64,000 nucleotides of DNA from Pannonibacter phragmitetus DSM 14782 (GTDB taxonomy: Bacteria > Pseudomonadota > Alphaproteobacteria > Rhizobiales > Stappiaceae): NCBI RefSeq assembly GCF_000382365.1, contig NZ_KB908221.1, forward strand, positions 124,001 through 188,000. Direction: 5' to 3'. Below are positions 30,570-38,512 of the stretch, piece by piece. The notes beneath the pieces were generated by a model, which was not told the DNA's origin, ran no database searches, and worked only from the letters and a program-made list of their open reading frames with translations. How positions within the stretch are numbered: the stretch's first letter is position 1; every line of letters starts with the position of its first letter. The translations under genes and the position numbers were made by a program.

Positions 30570-31583
30570 TCACACCTTCACCCAAGCTTCCGCCTTGTCC
30601 GATGCAAACAGGGCGTCGAGGATGACCATGTTCTGGATGGCGTCTTCGGGGCCGTAGGGGAACGGGGCTTCGCCGAGGATGGCGCGGCCGAAGGCGTCCA
30701 TGAGTTCGGCGTACTGATCGGCAGGCTCAACCTCGACGCGCTGTGCGGCGGCATCGGCGAATTGTGAGCCATCATCCAGCAGCAGGGTAACGGCCCCGCC
30801 CTGCGGGGCGTTGTAGGGGATGGTGATTTCCAGACGCTTCTTCGTGCCCACGAGCTGCAGGCGCTGATAGGGCGCAAGCTGGGTGGCGACGGTGAAATCG
30901 AGACGGCGGCCGCCGCCAAAGTCCAGAATGCCGCTGGAAAGGCGGTCCGTGCCGAATGCCGGGTCCCGGTCGATCATCGACATGACGCGGACGGGCTCTG
31001 CCTCGAAGAAAAAGCGGCCGGCCACCATCGGATAGCAGCCGATATCCAGCAGCGCACCGCCGCCGATGTCCGCCCGGTTGCGGATGTTGTCCGGGTCGGC
31101 ATTGAAATAGCTGAAGAAGGACTGGATGGCCCGCAGCTCGCCCAGCTCGCCGGAGCGGACGATCTCGCGCGCCTTCAGCCACTGCGGGTGCCAGCGCACC
31201 ATGAAGCCTTCGGCCACCAGCGGGCCGGACTTCGGCAGGGTGAGCAGCTGGCGCGCCTCTTCGGCATTGAGCGCCATCGGCTTTTCGCACAGAACGTGCT
31301 TGCCCGCCCGGGCGGCCTCAAGGGTCAGCGGCACATGCAGGTGGTTCGGCAGCGGATTGTAGATGGCGTCGATGTTCGGGTCCGCCAGCAGCGCCTCATA
31401 GCTGCCGTGCGCCACCTGAATGCCGAGCTGGTCTGCGGTCTCCTGCGCCTTGGCCGCATCGCGCGAGGCAATGGCGACCAGCGAGCCGGTGCGGGAGGCG
31501 CGGATACCGGGAATCACCTTCTCACGAGCAATCTTTGCGGTGGACAGGACACCCCAGCGGATGGGCCGTGAAACCAGAGACAT
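30570..31583 (-). CDS. Gfo/Idh/MocA family NAD(P)-dependent oxidoreductase
   Basis: This 337-aa protein has an N-terminal Rossmann fold (WGVLSTAKIAREKVIPGI; VAIASRDAAKAQETADQLG). The family's conserved EKP motif reads KHVLCEKPMALNAEEA, followed by the alpha/beta substrate domain (GGGALLDIGCYPMVAGRFFF). Members oxidise or reduce sugars and polyols; the substrate cannot be read from sequence. It appears monocistronic with its own terminator, and its 3' end is duplicated at 30056-30160. Confidence 0.92.
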   Translation of the reverse strand: MSLVSRPIRWGVLSTAKIAREKVIPGIRASRTGSLVAIASRDAAKAQETADQLGIQVAHGSYEALLADPNIDAIYNPLPNHLHVPLTLEAARAGKHVLCEKPMALNAEEARQLLTLPKSGPLVAEGFMVRWHPQWLKAREIVRSGELGELRAIQSFFSYFNADPDNIRNRADIGGGALLDIGCYPMVAGRFFFEAEPVRVMSMIDRDPAFGTDRLSSGILDFGGGRRLDFTVATQLAPYQRLQLVGTKKRLEITIPYNAPQGGAVTLLLDDGSQFADAAAQRVEVEPADQYAELMDAFGRAILGEAPFPYGPEDAIQNMVILDALFASDKAEAWVKV

Positions 31584-31723
31584 GAGTTACGCTCCTCAAC
31601 GTATGGAAAGCCGTTCCTCCGGCAGCTGCGGAGGAACGGAAAGACGGGAGCGGCAGATTGTCAGGCTTTGCTGCAGAAGGCCAGAGTCATGAGCTAAAAA
31701 CCTGACCAGACTGCGTCTCACTC

Positions 31724-32644
31724 TCAGTAACGCTTTGGCACGTAAAGCTCTTCCGGCAGTGTCATGCGCTCGTAGTCCGGGTTGAACACCCGGTCCGGCA
31801 ACTTCACCGGATCATGCGGGATCTCTTCGTAAGGCACCATGGACAGAAGGTGCGAGATGCAGTTGAGCCGCGCCGCCTTCTTGTCATTGCCTTCAACGAT
31901 GAACCAGGGCGCCTCGGGAATGTTGGTGCGGGCGAAGGTCTCTTCCTTGGCCTTGGTATAGGCCTCCCAGCGCACCCGCGACTGCAGGTCCATGGGCGAC
32001 AGTTTCCACTGCTTCAGCGGATCATGGATGCGCATCAGGAAGCGAAGCTGCTGCTCCTGATCCGTGATGGAGAACCAGTATTTCACCAGCTTGACGCCAG
32101 AACGCACCAGCATGCGCTCGAACTCGGGCACGTCGTGGTAGAACTCCTCCACCTGATCATGGCTGGCAAAGCCCATGACACGCTCGACGCCGGAGCGGTT
32201 GTACCAGGAGCGGTCGAACAGCACCATTTCGCCGGCGGCCGGCAGATGCGGCACGTAGCGCTGGAAGTACCACTGGCTCCTTTCACGCTCGGTCGGGGCG
32301 GGCAGCGCCACGACACGGGCCACGCGCGGGTTGAGCCGCTGGGTGATGCGCTTGATCACGCCGCCCTTGCCGGCCGCATCACGGCCTTCAAAAATGACGA
32401 CCAGCTTGTAGCCGGTGTGCTGCACCCAGTCCTGCATCTTCACAAGCTCGGCCTGAAGGCGCAGCAACTCGTGGAAATAGACCTGCCGCTCCACCGTGGA
32501 CTTGTGCTTCAGATCGGAAATGAAGGCGAGTTCACGGGCCAGTTCCGGCGACATGAGCTGGTCATCGATCTCCATTTCCAGCTCTTCATCCAGGCTGTCC
32601 AGCCACTCCGCCTGCGCCCAGCTGATATCCCGATTGTCGTCCAT
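31724..32644 (-). CDS. ppk2: Polyphosphate kinase 2 (PPK2)
   Basis: This 306-aa enzyme uses polyphosphate to phosphorylate nucleotides (GDP/ADP, or AMP depending on class). Walker A reads FEGRDAAGKGG near residues 83-93, Walker B FDRSWYNRSGVERVMGF, and a lid segment WKLSPMDLQSRVRWEAYTKA follows. Single-domain length fits the short PPK2 group. The ATG at 32644 is preferred; 17 further upstream residues in the frame are not family-like. The 387-bp gap upstream holds repeat family B copy 2 and an 18-bp direct repeat. Confidence 0.95.
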   Translation of the reverse strand: MDDNRDISWAQAEWLDSLDEELEMEIDDQLMSPELARELAFISDLKHKSTVERQVYFHELLRLQAELVKMQDWVQHTGYKLVVIFEGRDAAGKGGVIKRITQRLNPRVARVVALPAPTERERSQWYFQRYVPHLPAAGEMVLFDRSWYNRSGVERVMGFASHDQVEEFYHDVPEFERMLVRSGVKLVKYWFSITDQEQQLRFLMRIHDPLKQWKLSPMDLQSRVRWEAYTKAKEETFARTNIPEAPWFIVEGNDKKAARLNCISHLLSMVPYEEIPHDPVKLPDRVFNPDYERMTLPEELYVPKRY

Positions 32645-32854
32645 GACCGTCCCGTCTCCAGATCCGGCGGCTGCGCCGCCCCTTGATGCCGGCAAACTAC
32701 ACGCAGTTTGCGACAGATTGCCGAAGGTCCCGGATTCATGTGGTGATTTTTATGGGCGGCGAAAGATGAGCCGGGAACGGAAACGGGCGGCAAAGCTGCG
32801 TCAGCAGCCCTGACACTGCAGCCCAATGGGCTCCGGAATCCGCCACACCCCTTT

Positions 32855-32960
32855 GTCATCCTCGCGGAGGCGAGGATCCAGTAGCCCCGCTATTCGCATC
32901 TTTGGCACAGGGCGTACTGGATTCCGGTCTTGCCGCTGCGCGTCAAACCGGAATGACAGC
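32855..32960. repeat. Palindromic dispersed repeat, family B copy 2
   Basis: The element starts GTCATCCTCGCGGAGGCGAG and ends CCGGAATGACA, with internal GGATCCAGTA and TACTGGATTCCGG arms. It is the same design as 26241-26348 but about a quarter of positions differ. An 18-bp direct repeat (GGAAACGGGCGGCAAAGC at 32779-32796 and 32979-32996) flanks it, exactly 200 bp apart. Confidence 0.88.
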
Positions 32961-32981
32961 GGGAAACACCCCGCCACTGGA

Positions 32982-33006
32982 AACGGGCGGCAAAGCGCCG
33001 CCCGTT
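32982..33006 (-). terminator. Hairpin terminator after the NMT1-type binding-protein gene
   Basis: A perfect 10-bp stem (32982-32991 with 32997-33006) with a 5-nt loop lies 25 bp after the stop on the minus strand. Only a weak T-run (GTTTCC) follows, so termination strength is uncertain. Confidence 0.55.
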
Positions 33007-33031
33007 CTGACTGTGTGAGCCGGTTGCCGGA

Positions 33032-34027
33032 TCAGAGCTTGTCGGTCACCACGGTGGTGGTGGCGCCGGAAGGCTCCTTGGTGATCACGGGGTCGGAGCC
33101 GCCGGAGAGCAGCGACTTCACGGTGCGCTCGTAAGCCTCCATGTCGAGCTTGCCGTCGGATCCATCCACCAGCTTCACCACTTCGCCAACCATGCGCTTC
33201 TGGTGCTTTTCGGTCTGGGCACCGGTCGCATCGTTTTCCAGAACGATCTCGGCGGCTTCATCCGGGTTCTCGGCCGCATAGGCCCAGCCCTTCATGGACG
33301 CACGCACGAAGCGGGCGTATTTATCCACCATGGCCGGATCGTTCAGGCTGGCTTCCATCACATAGAGCCCGTCTTCCAGCGTGGCGACGCCCTGGTCCTC
33401 ATACTTGAAAACCACCAGATCATCCGCCGGAATGCCGGCGTCGATCACCTGCCAGTATTCATTGTAGGTCATGGTGGAGATGCAGTCGGCCTGCTTCTGC
33501 AGCAGCGGATCCACGTTGAAGCCCTGCTTCAGCACAGTGACACCATCGGCACCACCTGCCGTGGGCATCTTCAGCTGGCTCATCCACGACAGGAACGGAT
33601 ATTCGTTACCGAAGAACCAGACCCCCAGCGTGCGGCCCTTGAAATCCTCGGGAGAGGTGATGCCGGTTTCCTTGCGGCAGGTCAGCATCATGCCGGATTT
33701 TTTGAACGGCTGGGCGATGTTGACGAGCGGCACACCCTTTTCACGCGAGGCGAGGGCAGAGGGCATCCAGTCGATGATGACGTCGGCACCGCCACCGGCG
33801 ATCACCTGCGGCGGGGCAATGTCCGGGCCGCCCGGCTTGATGGTGACATCAAGGCCTTCAGCCTCGTAGAAGCCCTTGTCCTTGGCCACGTAGTAGCCTG
33901 CAAACTGGCCCTGCGTCACCCACTTGAGCTGCAGCGTCAGCTGATCCGCCGCATGGGCAGCGCCCGTGGTGAGGGCTCCTGCCAGCATGGTGGCGGCGGC
34001 GAGGGCCTTTACTGCGAAATGCGCCAT
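33032..34027 (-). CDS. NMT1/THI5-like ABC transporter substrate-binding protein (orphan)
   Basis: This 331-aa protein has a signal peptide (ending TTGAAHA) and an NMT1 domain: LQLKWVTQGQFAGYYVAKDK, FYEAEGLDVTIKPGG and VIAGGGADVIIDWMPSAL. Relatives bind thiamine precursors, pyrimidines, riboflavin or taurine-like compounds. No permease or ATPase gene is adjacent on either side, so it must work with proteins encoded elsewhere. A near-perfect RutR-type operator overlaps its presumed promoter, pointing to a pyrimidine-type ligand (inference). Its own stem-loop follows the stop. Confidence 0.85.
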   Translation of the reverse strand: MAHFAVKALAAATMLAGALTTGAAHAADQLTLQLKWVTQGQFAGYYVAKDKGFYEAEGLDVTIKPGGPDIAPPQVIAGGGADVIIDWMPSALASREKGVPLVNIAQPFKKSGMMLTCRKETGITSPEDFKGRTLGVWFFGNEYPFLSWMSQLKMPTAGGADGVTVLKQGFNVDPLLQKQADCISTMTYNEYWQVIDAGIPADDLVVFKYEDQGVATLEDGLYVMEASLNDPAMVDKYARFVRASMKGWAYAAENPDEAAEIVLENDATGAQTEKHQKRMVGEVVKLVDGSDGKLDMEAYERTVKSLLSGGSDPVITKEPSGATTTVVTDKL

Positions 34028-34196
34028 TCCCCTTCTCCTCTTGCATGCCCGGAGCTGAGGCCCCGGTCTCTGGAAGTGTCATGCGGGAGCAGGCGTGGCG
34101 GCGTGAAGACGGCCAGCCGGTTGCCGGTGGCGCGTTCCCCCGTATCCTTCGCCTCCCCCTCCGGGCCCGTTTGCCGGGCCATCTTGTTGTCGTCAC

Positions 34197-34245
34197 CTGA
34201 CCATTTGGTCAAAAAAGCCTAGGAAACCTGCGGCCCCGAGGTCAA
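34197..34245 (-). promoter_or_regulatory. Promoter with RutR-type operator for the NMT1-type binding protein
   Basis: On the minus strand, TTGACC (34245-34240) and TAGGCT (34221-34216) are 18 nt apart, like a sigma-70 promoter. Directly after the -10 comes TTGACCAAATGGTCAG (34212-34197), matching 13 of the 14 fixed positions of the recalled RutR consensus TTGACCAnnTGGTCAA. A repressor bound there would block transcription. The site is 170 bp before the ATG. Confidence 0.6.
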
Positions 34246-34377
34246 GGTGATTATTTACGCAGCGGCGGCTATTTTGTAACCAGACGCATGGTCAAGAGTG
34301 CGCGGCTTTCGGCGCCGGGTCAAAGGGATTCCGTCTCCGCAATTGGATGGATTGCAGGCAGGCTGCTGTCATCTTAT

Positions 34378-34411
34378 GTTCATATGAACGTCGCCAGCGG
34401 TTCATATGAGC
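34378..34411 (+). promoter_or_regulatory. Paired 12-bp palindromes upstream of the DeoR gene (probable auto-operator)
   Basis: GTTCATATGAAC (34378-34389) is a perfect palindrome. GTTCATATGAGC (34400-34411) repeats it with one change, exactly 22 bp on, about two helical turns. They lie 105-139 bp before the DeoR/GlpR start. DeoR-family repressors commonly bind such repeated half-sites at their own promoters. Between 34212 and 34378 nothing else is recognised. Confidence 0.5.
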
Positions 34412-34516
34412 GGACTATGGGAGAGGAACCGCCCGGTGCACGGTCAGCCGAAAAACGGCAACGGCTTGAGGCCTGACCCCGGAAGAGCGGGCGGCAACCA
34501 GAGTGGTGGTGCGAAT

Positions 34517-35302
34517 ATGCTCGGTCAGCAGGACTTAAGCAACAGGCAATCCGAAATTGCCGATCTGGTGCAGAGCCACGGCTTCATGTCCGTGGAGAGC
34601 CTTGCCGAGCGCTTTGACGTGACGACCCAGACCATCCGGCGCGACGTGAACCGGCTGTGCGAGCTGGGCATCCTGCGGCGCACCCACGGCGGTGTGGAGC
34701 CACCCGTGCCGGGCGGCAACGTGCATTACAGCACCCGCCGCATCATGAACCTGCCGCAGAAGCGCCGCATCGCCCGCATGGTCGCCAGCATGATCCCTGA
34801 CGGGGCATCGCTTGCCTTCTCCATCGGCACAACGCCGGAACTGGTGATGCAGGAACTGGTGCGCCACGAAGGCTTGCGCATCTTCACCAACAATCTCTAT
34901 GTGGCGGTGACCGCTTCGGAGAACACGGGCTTTCACGTCACCATTGCGGGCGGCCGCCTGCGCTCCGGCGACAGGGACGTGCTGGGCACGGTGACCCAGG
35001 ATTTCTTCGCCAGCTACAAGGTGGACTACGGCATCTTCGGCGTCGGCGGCGTGGATGAGGACGGCACGCTGCTGGATTTCACCGAAGAGGAAGTGGCGGC
35101 GCGGCAGGCGATCCTTGCCAACTGCCGCAATTCCCTTCTGGTGCTGGACCAGAGCAAGTTCGGCCGCATTGCCCATGTGCGGGGCGGACACCTCAGGCAT
35201 GTCAGCCATGTGGTCTGCGATGGCCCGATCCCGGAAGCGCTGGTGCCCATGCTGGAAGGCTCGGGAACACAGCTGGTCATCTGTCCGCCGGAAGAAGACT
35301 GA
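34517..35302 (+). CDS. DeoR/GlpR family transcriptional regulator
   Basis: This 261-aa repressor has an N-terminal winged helix (SVESLAERFDVTTQTIRRDV; LGILRRTHGG). A DeoRC sugar-phosphate sensor domain follows (IPDGASLAFSIGTTPELVMQ; FTNNLYVAVTASEN; GIFGVGGVDEDGTLLDF). It is closest in look to GlpR, which senses glycerol-3-phosphate. No glycerol or sugar operon is adjacent, so its targets lie elsewhere. The ATG at 34517 begins the HTH region; 37 extra residues of the longer frame are low-complexity. Confidence 0.9.
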   Translation: MLGQQDLSNRQSEIADLVQSHGFMSVESLAERFDVTTQTIRRDVNRLCELGILRRTHGGVEPPVPGGNVHYSTRRIMNLPQKRRIARMVASMIPDGASLAFSIGTTPELVMQELVRHEGLRIFTNNLYVAVTASENTGFHVTIAGGRLRSGDRDVLGTVTQDFFASYKVDYGIFGVGGVDEDGTLLDFTEEEVAARQAILANCRNSLLVLDQSKFGRIAHVRGGHLRHVSHVVCDGPIPEALVPMLEGSGTQLVICPPEED

Positions 35303-35309
35303 CCGGCCC

Positions 35310-36422
35310 TTACCGCCCTTCCTGTCCGGGGCGCTCGCCGCCCGCGATCACCGCGACGGATTTCAGCACCATGAAGCAGGGCACATCCGGCGCCAGCTCC
35401 AGGTTCGCCGTAGAGCGGGCCGTGATGCGGGCGAGGAACAGATGCGGGCCGCAGACCAGTTGCACCAGCAGGCTGCCGGTCTGGGCTGGCGTCAAACCAA
35501 CGACCTTGGCGGGCAGCACGTTGAGAGCCGACAGGCCCTGCGGCACCTGACGGGAGATGAGGATATCCTCCGCCTCGATGCGCAGCCGCACAGGCTCACC
35601 CGGACTGGCAGAGAGGCGCGGCAGCAGGAGGCGGCTTTCTGCTCCCTCTCCACCGGGCAGGCCAACCTCCGTCAGTCCATCCTCCGTATGGGCGCGAACG
35701 GTTCCCTCCAGCAAAGCGCCTGCGCCAGAAGGCCCGAGGGCGGAGAGGGACTGCGGATCGGCCAGAACTGCGCCCGGCGCCCCGGCATGGCGCACGCGGC
35801 CGTCCTCCAGCAGCACCACGTGGGCGGCAAGGCGGGTGACTTCCGCCAGCGAATGACTGACATAAAGCACCGGCACATCGCTCTCATGCGTCAGCCGCTC
35901 CAGATAGGGCAGGATCTCGGCCTTGCGCGCTTCGTCCAGCGCGGCCAGCGGCTCGTCCATCAGCAGGAGACGCGGGCGCGAGAGCAGCGCCCGGCCGATG
36001 GCCACCCGCTGCTTTTCACCGCCCGAAAGCGCCGCAGGGCGGCGGGCAAGCAACGGCGCGATGCCCAGCAGATCAACGATCCGCTCCAGATCCACCGGCT
36101 TGCCGCCGCCGTTGAAGGCATGGCCATAGAGCAGGTTCTGCCGGACGGTGAGATGCGGGAACAGACGGCCTTCCTGAAACACATAGCCGATACGGCGCCG
36201 GTGCGGCGGGATGAAGATGCCCGAAGCACTGTCCCACAGAACGTCCCCATTCAGCCGCACATGGCCGGCATCCGGGCGCAGCAGACCGGCAACCGCCTGC
36301 ACCAGCGTCGTCTTGCCCGAACCGGAACGGCCAAAGAGGGCCGTCACTCCGGCGCTGCCGGTGAAGGCTGCATCCAGCGAGAAACCCGGAAAGGCGTGGC
36401 GGACAGAAACATCGAGCGTCAT
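35310..36422 (-). CDS. modC: Molybdate ABC transporter ATP-binding protein ModC
   Basis: This 370-aa ATPase has Walker A GRSGSGKTT (about 31-39), signature LSGGEKQRVAIGRALLS and Walker B LLMDEPLAALD. The C-terminal mop-like TOBE domain (about 300-365; LSALNVLPAKVVGL, GPHLFLARITARS) binds molybdate. The ATG at 36422 overlaps the modB stop by 4 nt (ATGA). The frame is open far upstream (to 37109), but that part is a shadow of modB. It is last in modEABC and nearly abuts the convergent DeoR gene. Confidence 0.95.
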   Translation of the reverse strand: MTLDVSVRHAFPGFSLDAAFTGSAGVTALFGRSGSGKTTLVQAVAGLLRPDAGHVRLNGDVLWDSASGIFIPPHRRRIGYVFQEGRLFPHLTVRQNLLYGHAFNGGGKPVDLERIVDLLGIAPLLARRPAALSGGEKQRVAIGRALLSRPRLLLMDEPLAALDEARKAEILPYLERLTHESDVPVLYVSHSLAEVTRLAAHVVLLEDGRVRHAGAPGAVLADPQSLSALGPSGAGALLEGTVRAHTEDGLTEVGLPGGEGAESRLLLPRLSASPGEPVRLRIEAEDILISRQVPQGLSALNVLPAKVVGLTPAQTGSLLVQLVCGPHLFLARITARSTANLELAPDVPCFMVLKSVAVIAGGERPGQEGR

Positions 36423-37117
36423 CGGCCGGAGATCCTGCGGGCGACCCGTGCGGAGACGAACTCGGACAAGAGCAGCGCCGCCATGGCGATGGCGATGGAG
36501 ACGAGCACCAGCCGGAAGGCGGAAGTCTCGCCGCCCGGCACCTGCAGGAAGGCATAGATGGCGGAGGGCAGCGTCTGCGTCTGGCCGGGAATATTGGAGA
36601 CGAAGGTGATGGTGGCGCCAAACTCCCCCATCGCCTTGGCAAAGGCGAGGATCGCCCCGGCGATGATGCCGGGCAGGATCAGCGGCAGGGTGATGGTGAA
36701 GAATACCCAGAAGCGCGAAGCCCCCAGCGTCGAGGCAGCTTCTTCCAGCTTCACATCCACCGCCTCGATGGACAGGCGCATGGCCCGCACCATCAGCGGA
36801 AAGGCCATGACGGCAGCAGCGAGCGCCGCGCCGGTCCAGCGGAAGGCAAAGACAATGCCGAAGGTTTCCTCCAGAAAGCTTCCTACCGGAGCCTTGCGGC
36901 CAAAGGTGATGAGCAGCAGATAGCCGGTGACGACTGGCGGCAGGATCAGCGGCAGATGCACAAGGCCATTGAGCAACTGCCGCCCGCAAAACCGCCCCCG
37001 CGCCAGCGCAAAGGCGGTGGCGAGGCCCAAAGGCAGGCTGAGCAGTGTGGCCCAGAAGGAAACCTGCACGGAGAGCGCGACAGCGCGCCACTCCTCGGGG
37101 CCAAGCCATTCCGTCAT
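36419..37117 (-). CDS. modB: Molybdate ABC transporter permease ModB
   Basis: This 232-aa inner-membrane permease has about five helices. The ABC-coupling EAA motif region reads EEAASTLGASRFWVFFTITLP, followed by LPLILPGIIAGAILAFAKAMGEFGATITF, the ModB/CysT hallmark. modA lies 35 bp upstream and modC overlaps it by 4 nt. Confidence 0.94.
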   Translation of the reverse strand: MTEWLGPEEWRAVALSVQVSFWATLLSLPLGLATAFALARGRFCGRQLLNGLVHLPLILPPVVTGYLLLITFGRKAPVGSFLEETFGIVFAFRWTGAALAAAVMAFPLMVRAMRLSIEAVDVKLEEAASTLGASRFWVFFTITLPLILPGIIAGAILAFAKAMGEFGATITFVSNIPGQTQTLPSAIYAFLQVPGGETSAFRLVLVSIAIAMAALLLSEFVSARVARRISGR

Positions 37118-37152
37118 CTCAACTCCGCCTGCCCATCATCTGCTCCGGCCCG

Positions 37153-37953
37153 TTATCGCGCCAGAACCGTGAAGCCCTCTGCCTTGAACACGGCGCTCGC
37201 CTTCTCCCCCTTCAGATAGGTGAGAAAAGCCTCTGCCCCGTCACGGGACTGCGCAGTGAGGCCTGCCGGATAGACAATAGGCGCATGGCTGCCTTCCGGG
37301 AAGGTGCCCATGATGCTGACCTTTTCATCAGCGGCTGCATCGGTGCTGTAGACGATGCCGAAGGGCGCTTCGCCGGTAGCAACGAGCGCAAGTGCGGCGC
37401 GCACATTGTCCGACTGCGCCACCTTGGGCTCCACGGAAGCCCAGAGGCCCAGCGAGGTCAGAGCCGCCTTTCCATAGACACCTGCCGGAACGCTGTCCAC
37501 CAGCGCCATCGCCAGCTTGCCATCGCCGATCATGCCGGAGAGATCCAGCGCGGAGGTGATCTCCACCTTCGGCACATCGCCGCCGTGGGCCACCAGCACC
37601 AGCGTGTTGCCAAGCAGATCCGAACGGCTGCCCGCCTTGATGAGGCCTGCCTTGTCGAGCTTGTCCATCCAGTCCGCGCTGGCGGAAATGAAAATATCCG
37701 CAGGCGCCCCTTGCTCGATCTGCTTGGCCAGCGCCGAACTGCCTGCATAGGACACCGTGACAGGCGCACCGCCGCCGGCCTGATAATCCGCCACGATCCG
37801 GTCCAGCGCCGTCTTGAGGGAGGCCGCCGCAAACACCGTCACCTCCTGCGCCTGCGCGGCAAGACTGGACAAGGACAGGGCCGCAACCGCGGCCACGGTG
37901 AGCATGGCACCGCGCAGGCGCCCCGCCATGCTGTGGCAAAGATGGATGGTCAT
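37153..37953 (-). CDS. modA: Molybdate ABC transporter substrate-binding protein ModA
   Basis: This 266-aa periplasmic protein has a signal peptide ending AAQAQ and an oxyanion-binding fold: VTVFAAASLKTALDRI, VSYAGSSALAKQIEQGAPAD. These are typical ModA residues (ASL serine, GSS serine). It binds molybdate or tungstate. The ATG at 37953 has a strong SD (AGGGAGA); the frame extends seven codons to a TTG at 37974, considered less likely. Confidence 0.93.
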   Translation of the reverse strand: MTIHLCHSMAGRLRGAMLTVAAVAALSLSSLAAQAQEVTVFAAASLKTALDRIVADYQAGGGAPVTVSYAGSSALAKQIEQGAPADIFISASADWMDKLDKAGLIKAGSRSDLLGNTLVLVAHGGDVPKVEITSALDLSGMIGDGKLAMALVDSVPAGVYGKAALTSLGLWASVEPKVAQSDNVRAALALVATGEAPFGIVYSTDAAADEKVSIMGTFPEGSHAPIVYPAGLTAQSRDGAEAFLTYLKGEKASAVFKAEGFTVLAR

Positions 37954-37995
37954 GCGTCTCTCCCTGACAGGCAAAAGGCAGCGGTCAACTGCCCA

Positions 37996-38020
37996 GCGAT
38001 ATGTTCGATGGGAAACATCG
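37996..38020. promoter_or_regulatory. Possible ModE-binding dyad upstream of modA
   Basis: In the 92-bp gap between modE and modA, GCGATATGTT and AACATCGC form an imperfect dyad across 37996-38020 (one extra dinucleotide in one arm). The size and position resemble a Mo-box, but the bases differ from the E. coli TATAT-type consensus. Confidence 0.35.
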
Positions 38021-38045
38021 CAAAGCTCACCCCTTGAGGCAAGCG

Positions 38046-38462
38046 TTATTTCTCGCCGGGAATATCCCTCAGCAGGGCGCAGATGGCGTCGATCTCGGGC
38101 GCGCCCTCTTGTGCGAGCCGCTCCACCAGCCGGTGGTAGTTCGCCAGAACCAGCTCCCCGGCCTCCGTCAGCCGCGCGCCGCCGCCCTTTGCCCCGCCGC
38201 GCGCACTGTCCACCAGCGGCTCGCGGAAGGCCGCATTGAGATGCTCCACCAGCTGCCAGGCGCGCTTGTAGCTCATGCCCATGCGCCGCCCGGCCCCGGC
38301 AATCGAGCCTTCCTCGCGAATGAATTCCAGAAGTTCGGCCTTGCCCGGCCCCAGCATCGCGTCATTGCCAAAGACCAGCCGCAGCCTGAGGCGCGGCCAG
38401 GGCTCGCCCGCTGGCGCCGGAGAGGTATCGGAAACGGTGGCGGAAACATCATCTTGCATCAT
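38046..38462 (-). CDS. modE: ModE-type winged-helix molybdenum regulator (single HTH domain)
   Basis: This 138-aa protein contains only the LysR-like N-terminal ModE domain (LLEFIREEGSIAGAGRRMGM; YKRAWQLVEHLN; FREPLVDSARGGAKGGGARL). It lacks the C-terminal molybdate-binding Mop domains of E. coli ModE, so molybdate sensing must be indirect or through another protein. It is first in the modEABC direction. The ATG at 38462 (or 38459) is preferred to a TTG at 38477. Confidence 0.88.
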   Translation of the reverse strand: MMQDDVSATVSDTSPAPAGEPWPRLRLRLVFGNDAMLGPGKAELLEFIREEGSIAGAGRRMGMSYKRAWQLVEHLNAAFREPLVDSARGGAKGGGARLTEAGELVLANYHRLVERLAQEGAPEIDAICALLRDIPGEK

Positions 38463-38512
38463 CCCGCCACCCTGCAAACCGCCTGCCGCTTTGGCAAGCG
38501 GAAAGCTGCCGG

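Noticed and set aside
29125..31600. Search for a second copy of the tRNA-Arg 3' end as an attachment site
   Set aside because: No copy of the T-arm/acceptor sequence was found by eye downstream of the islet, so a classical att duplication is not claimed.
35310..37109. A 599-residue frame that could be read as a ModB-ModC fusion
   Set aside because: Its first 229 residues are arginine/alanine-rich shadow sequence of modB in another frame. ModC starts at 36422 with an ATGA overlap.
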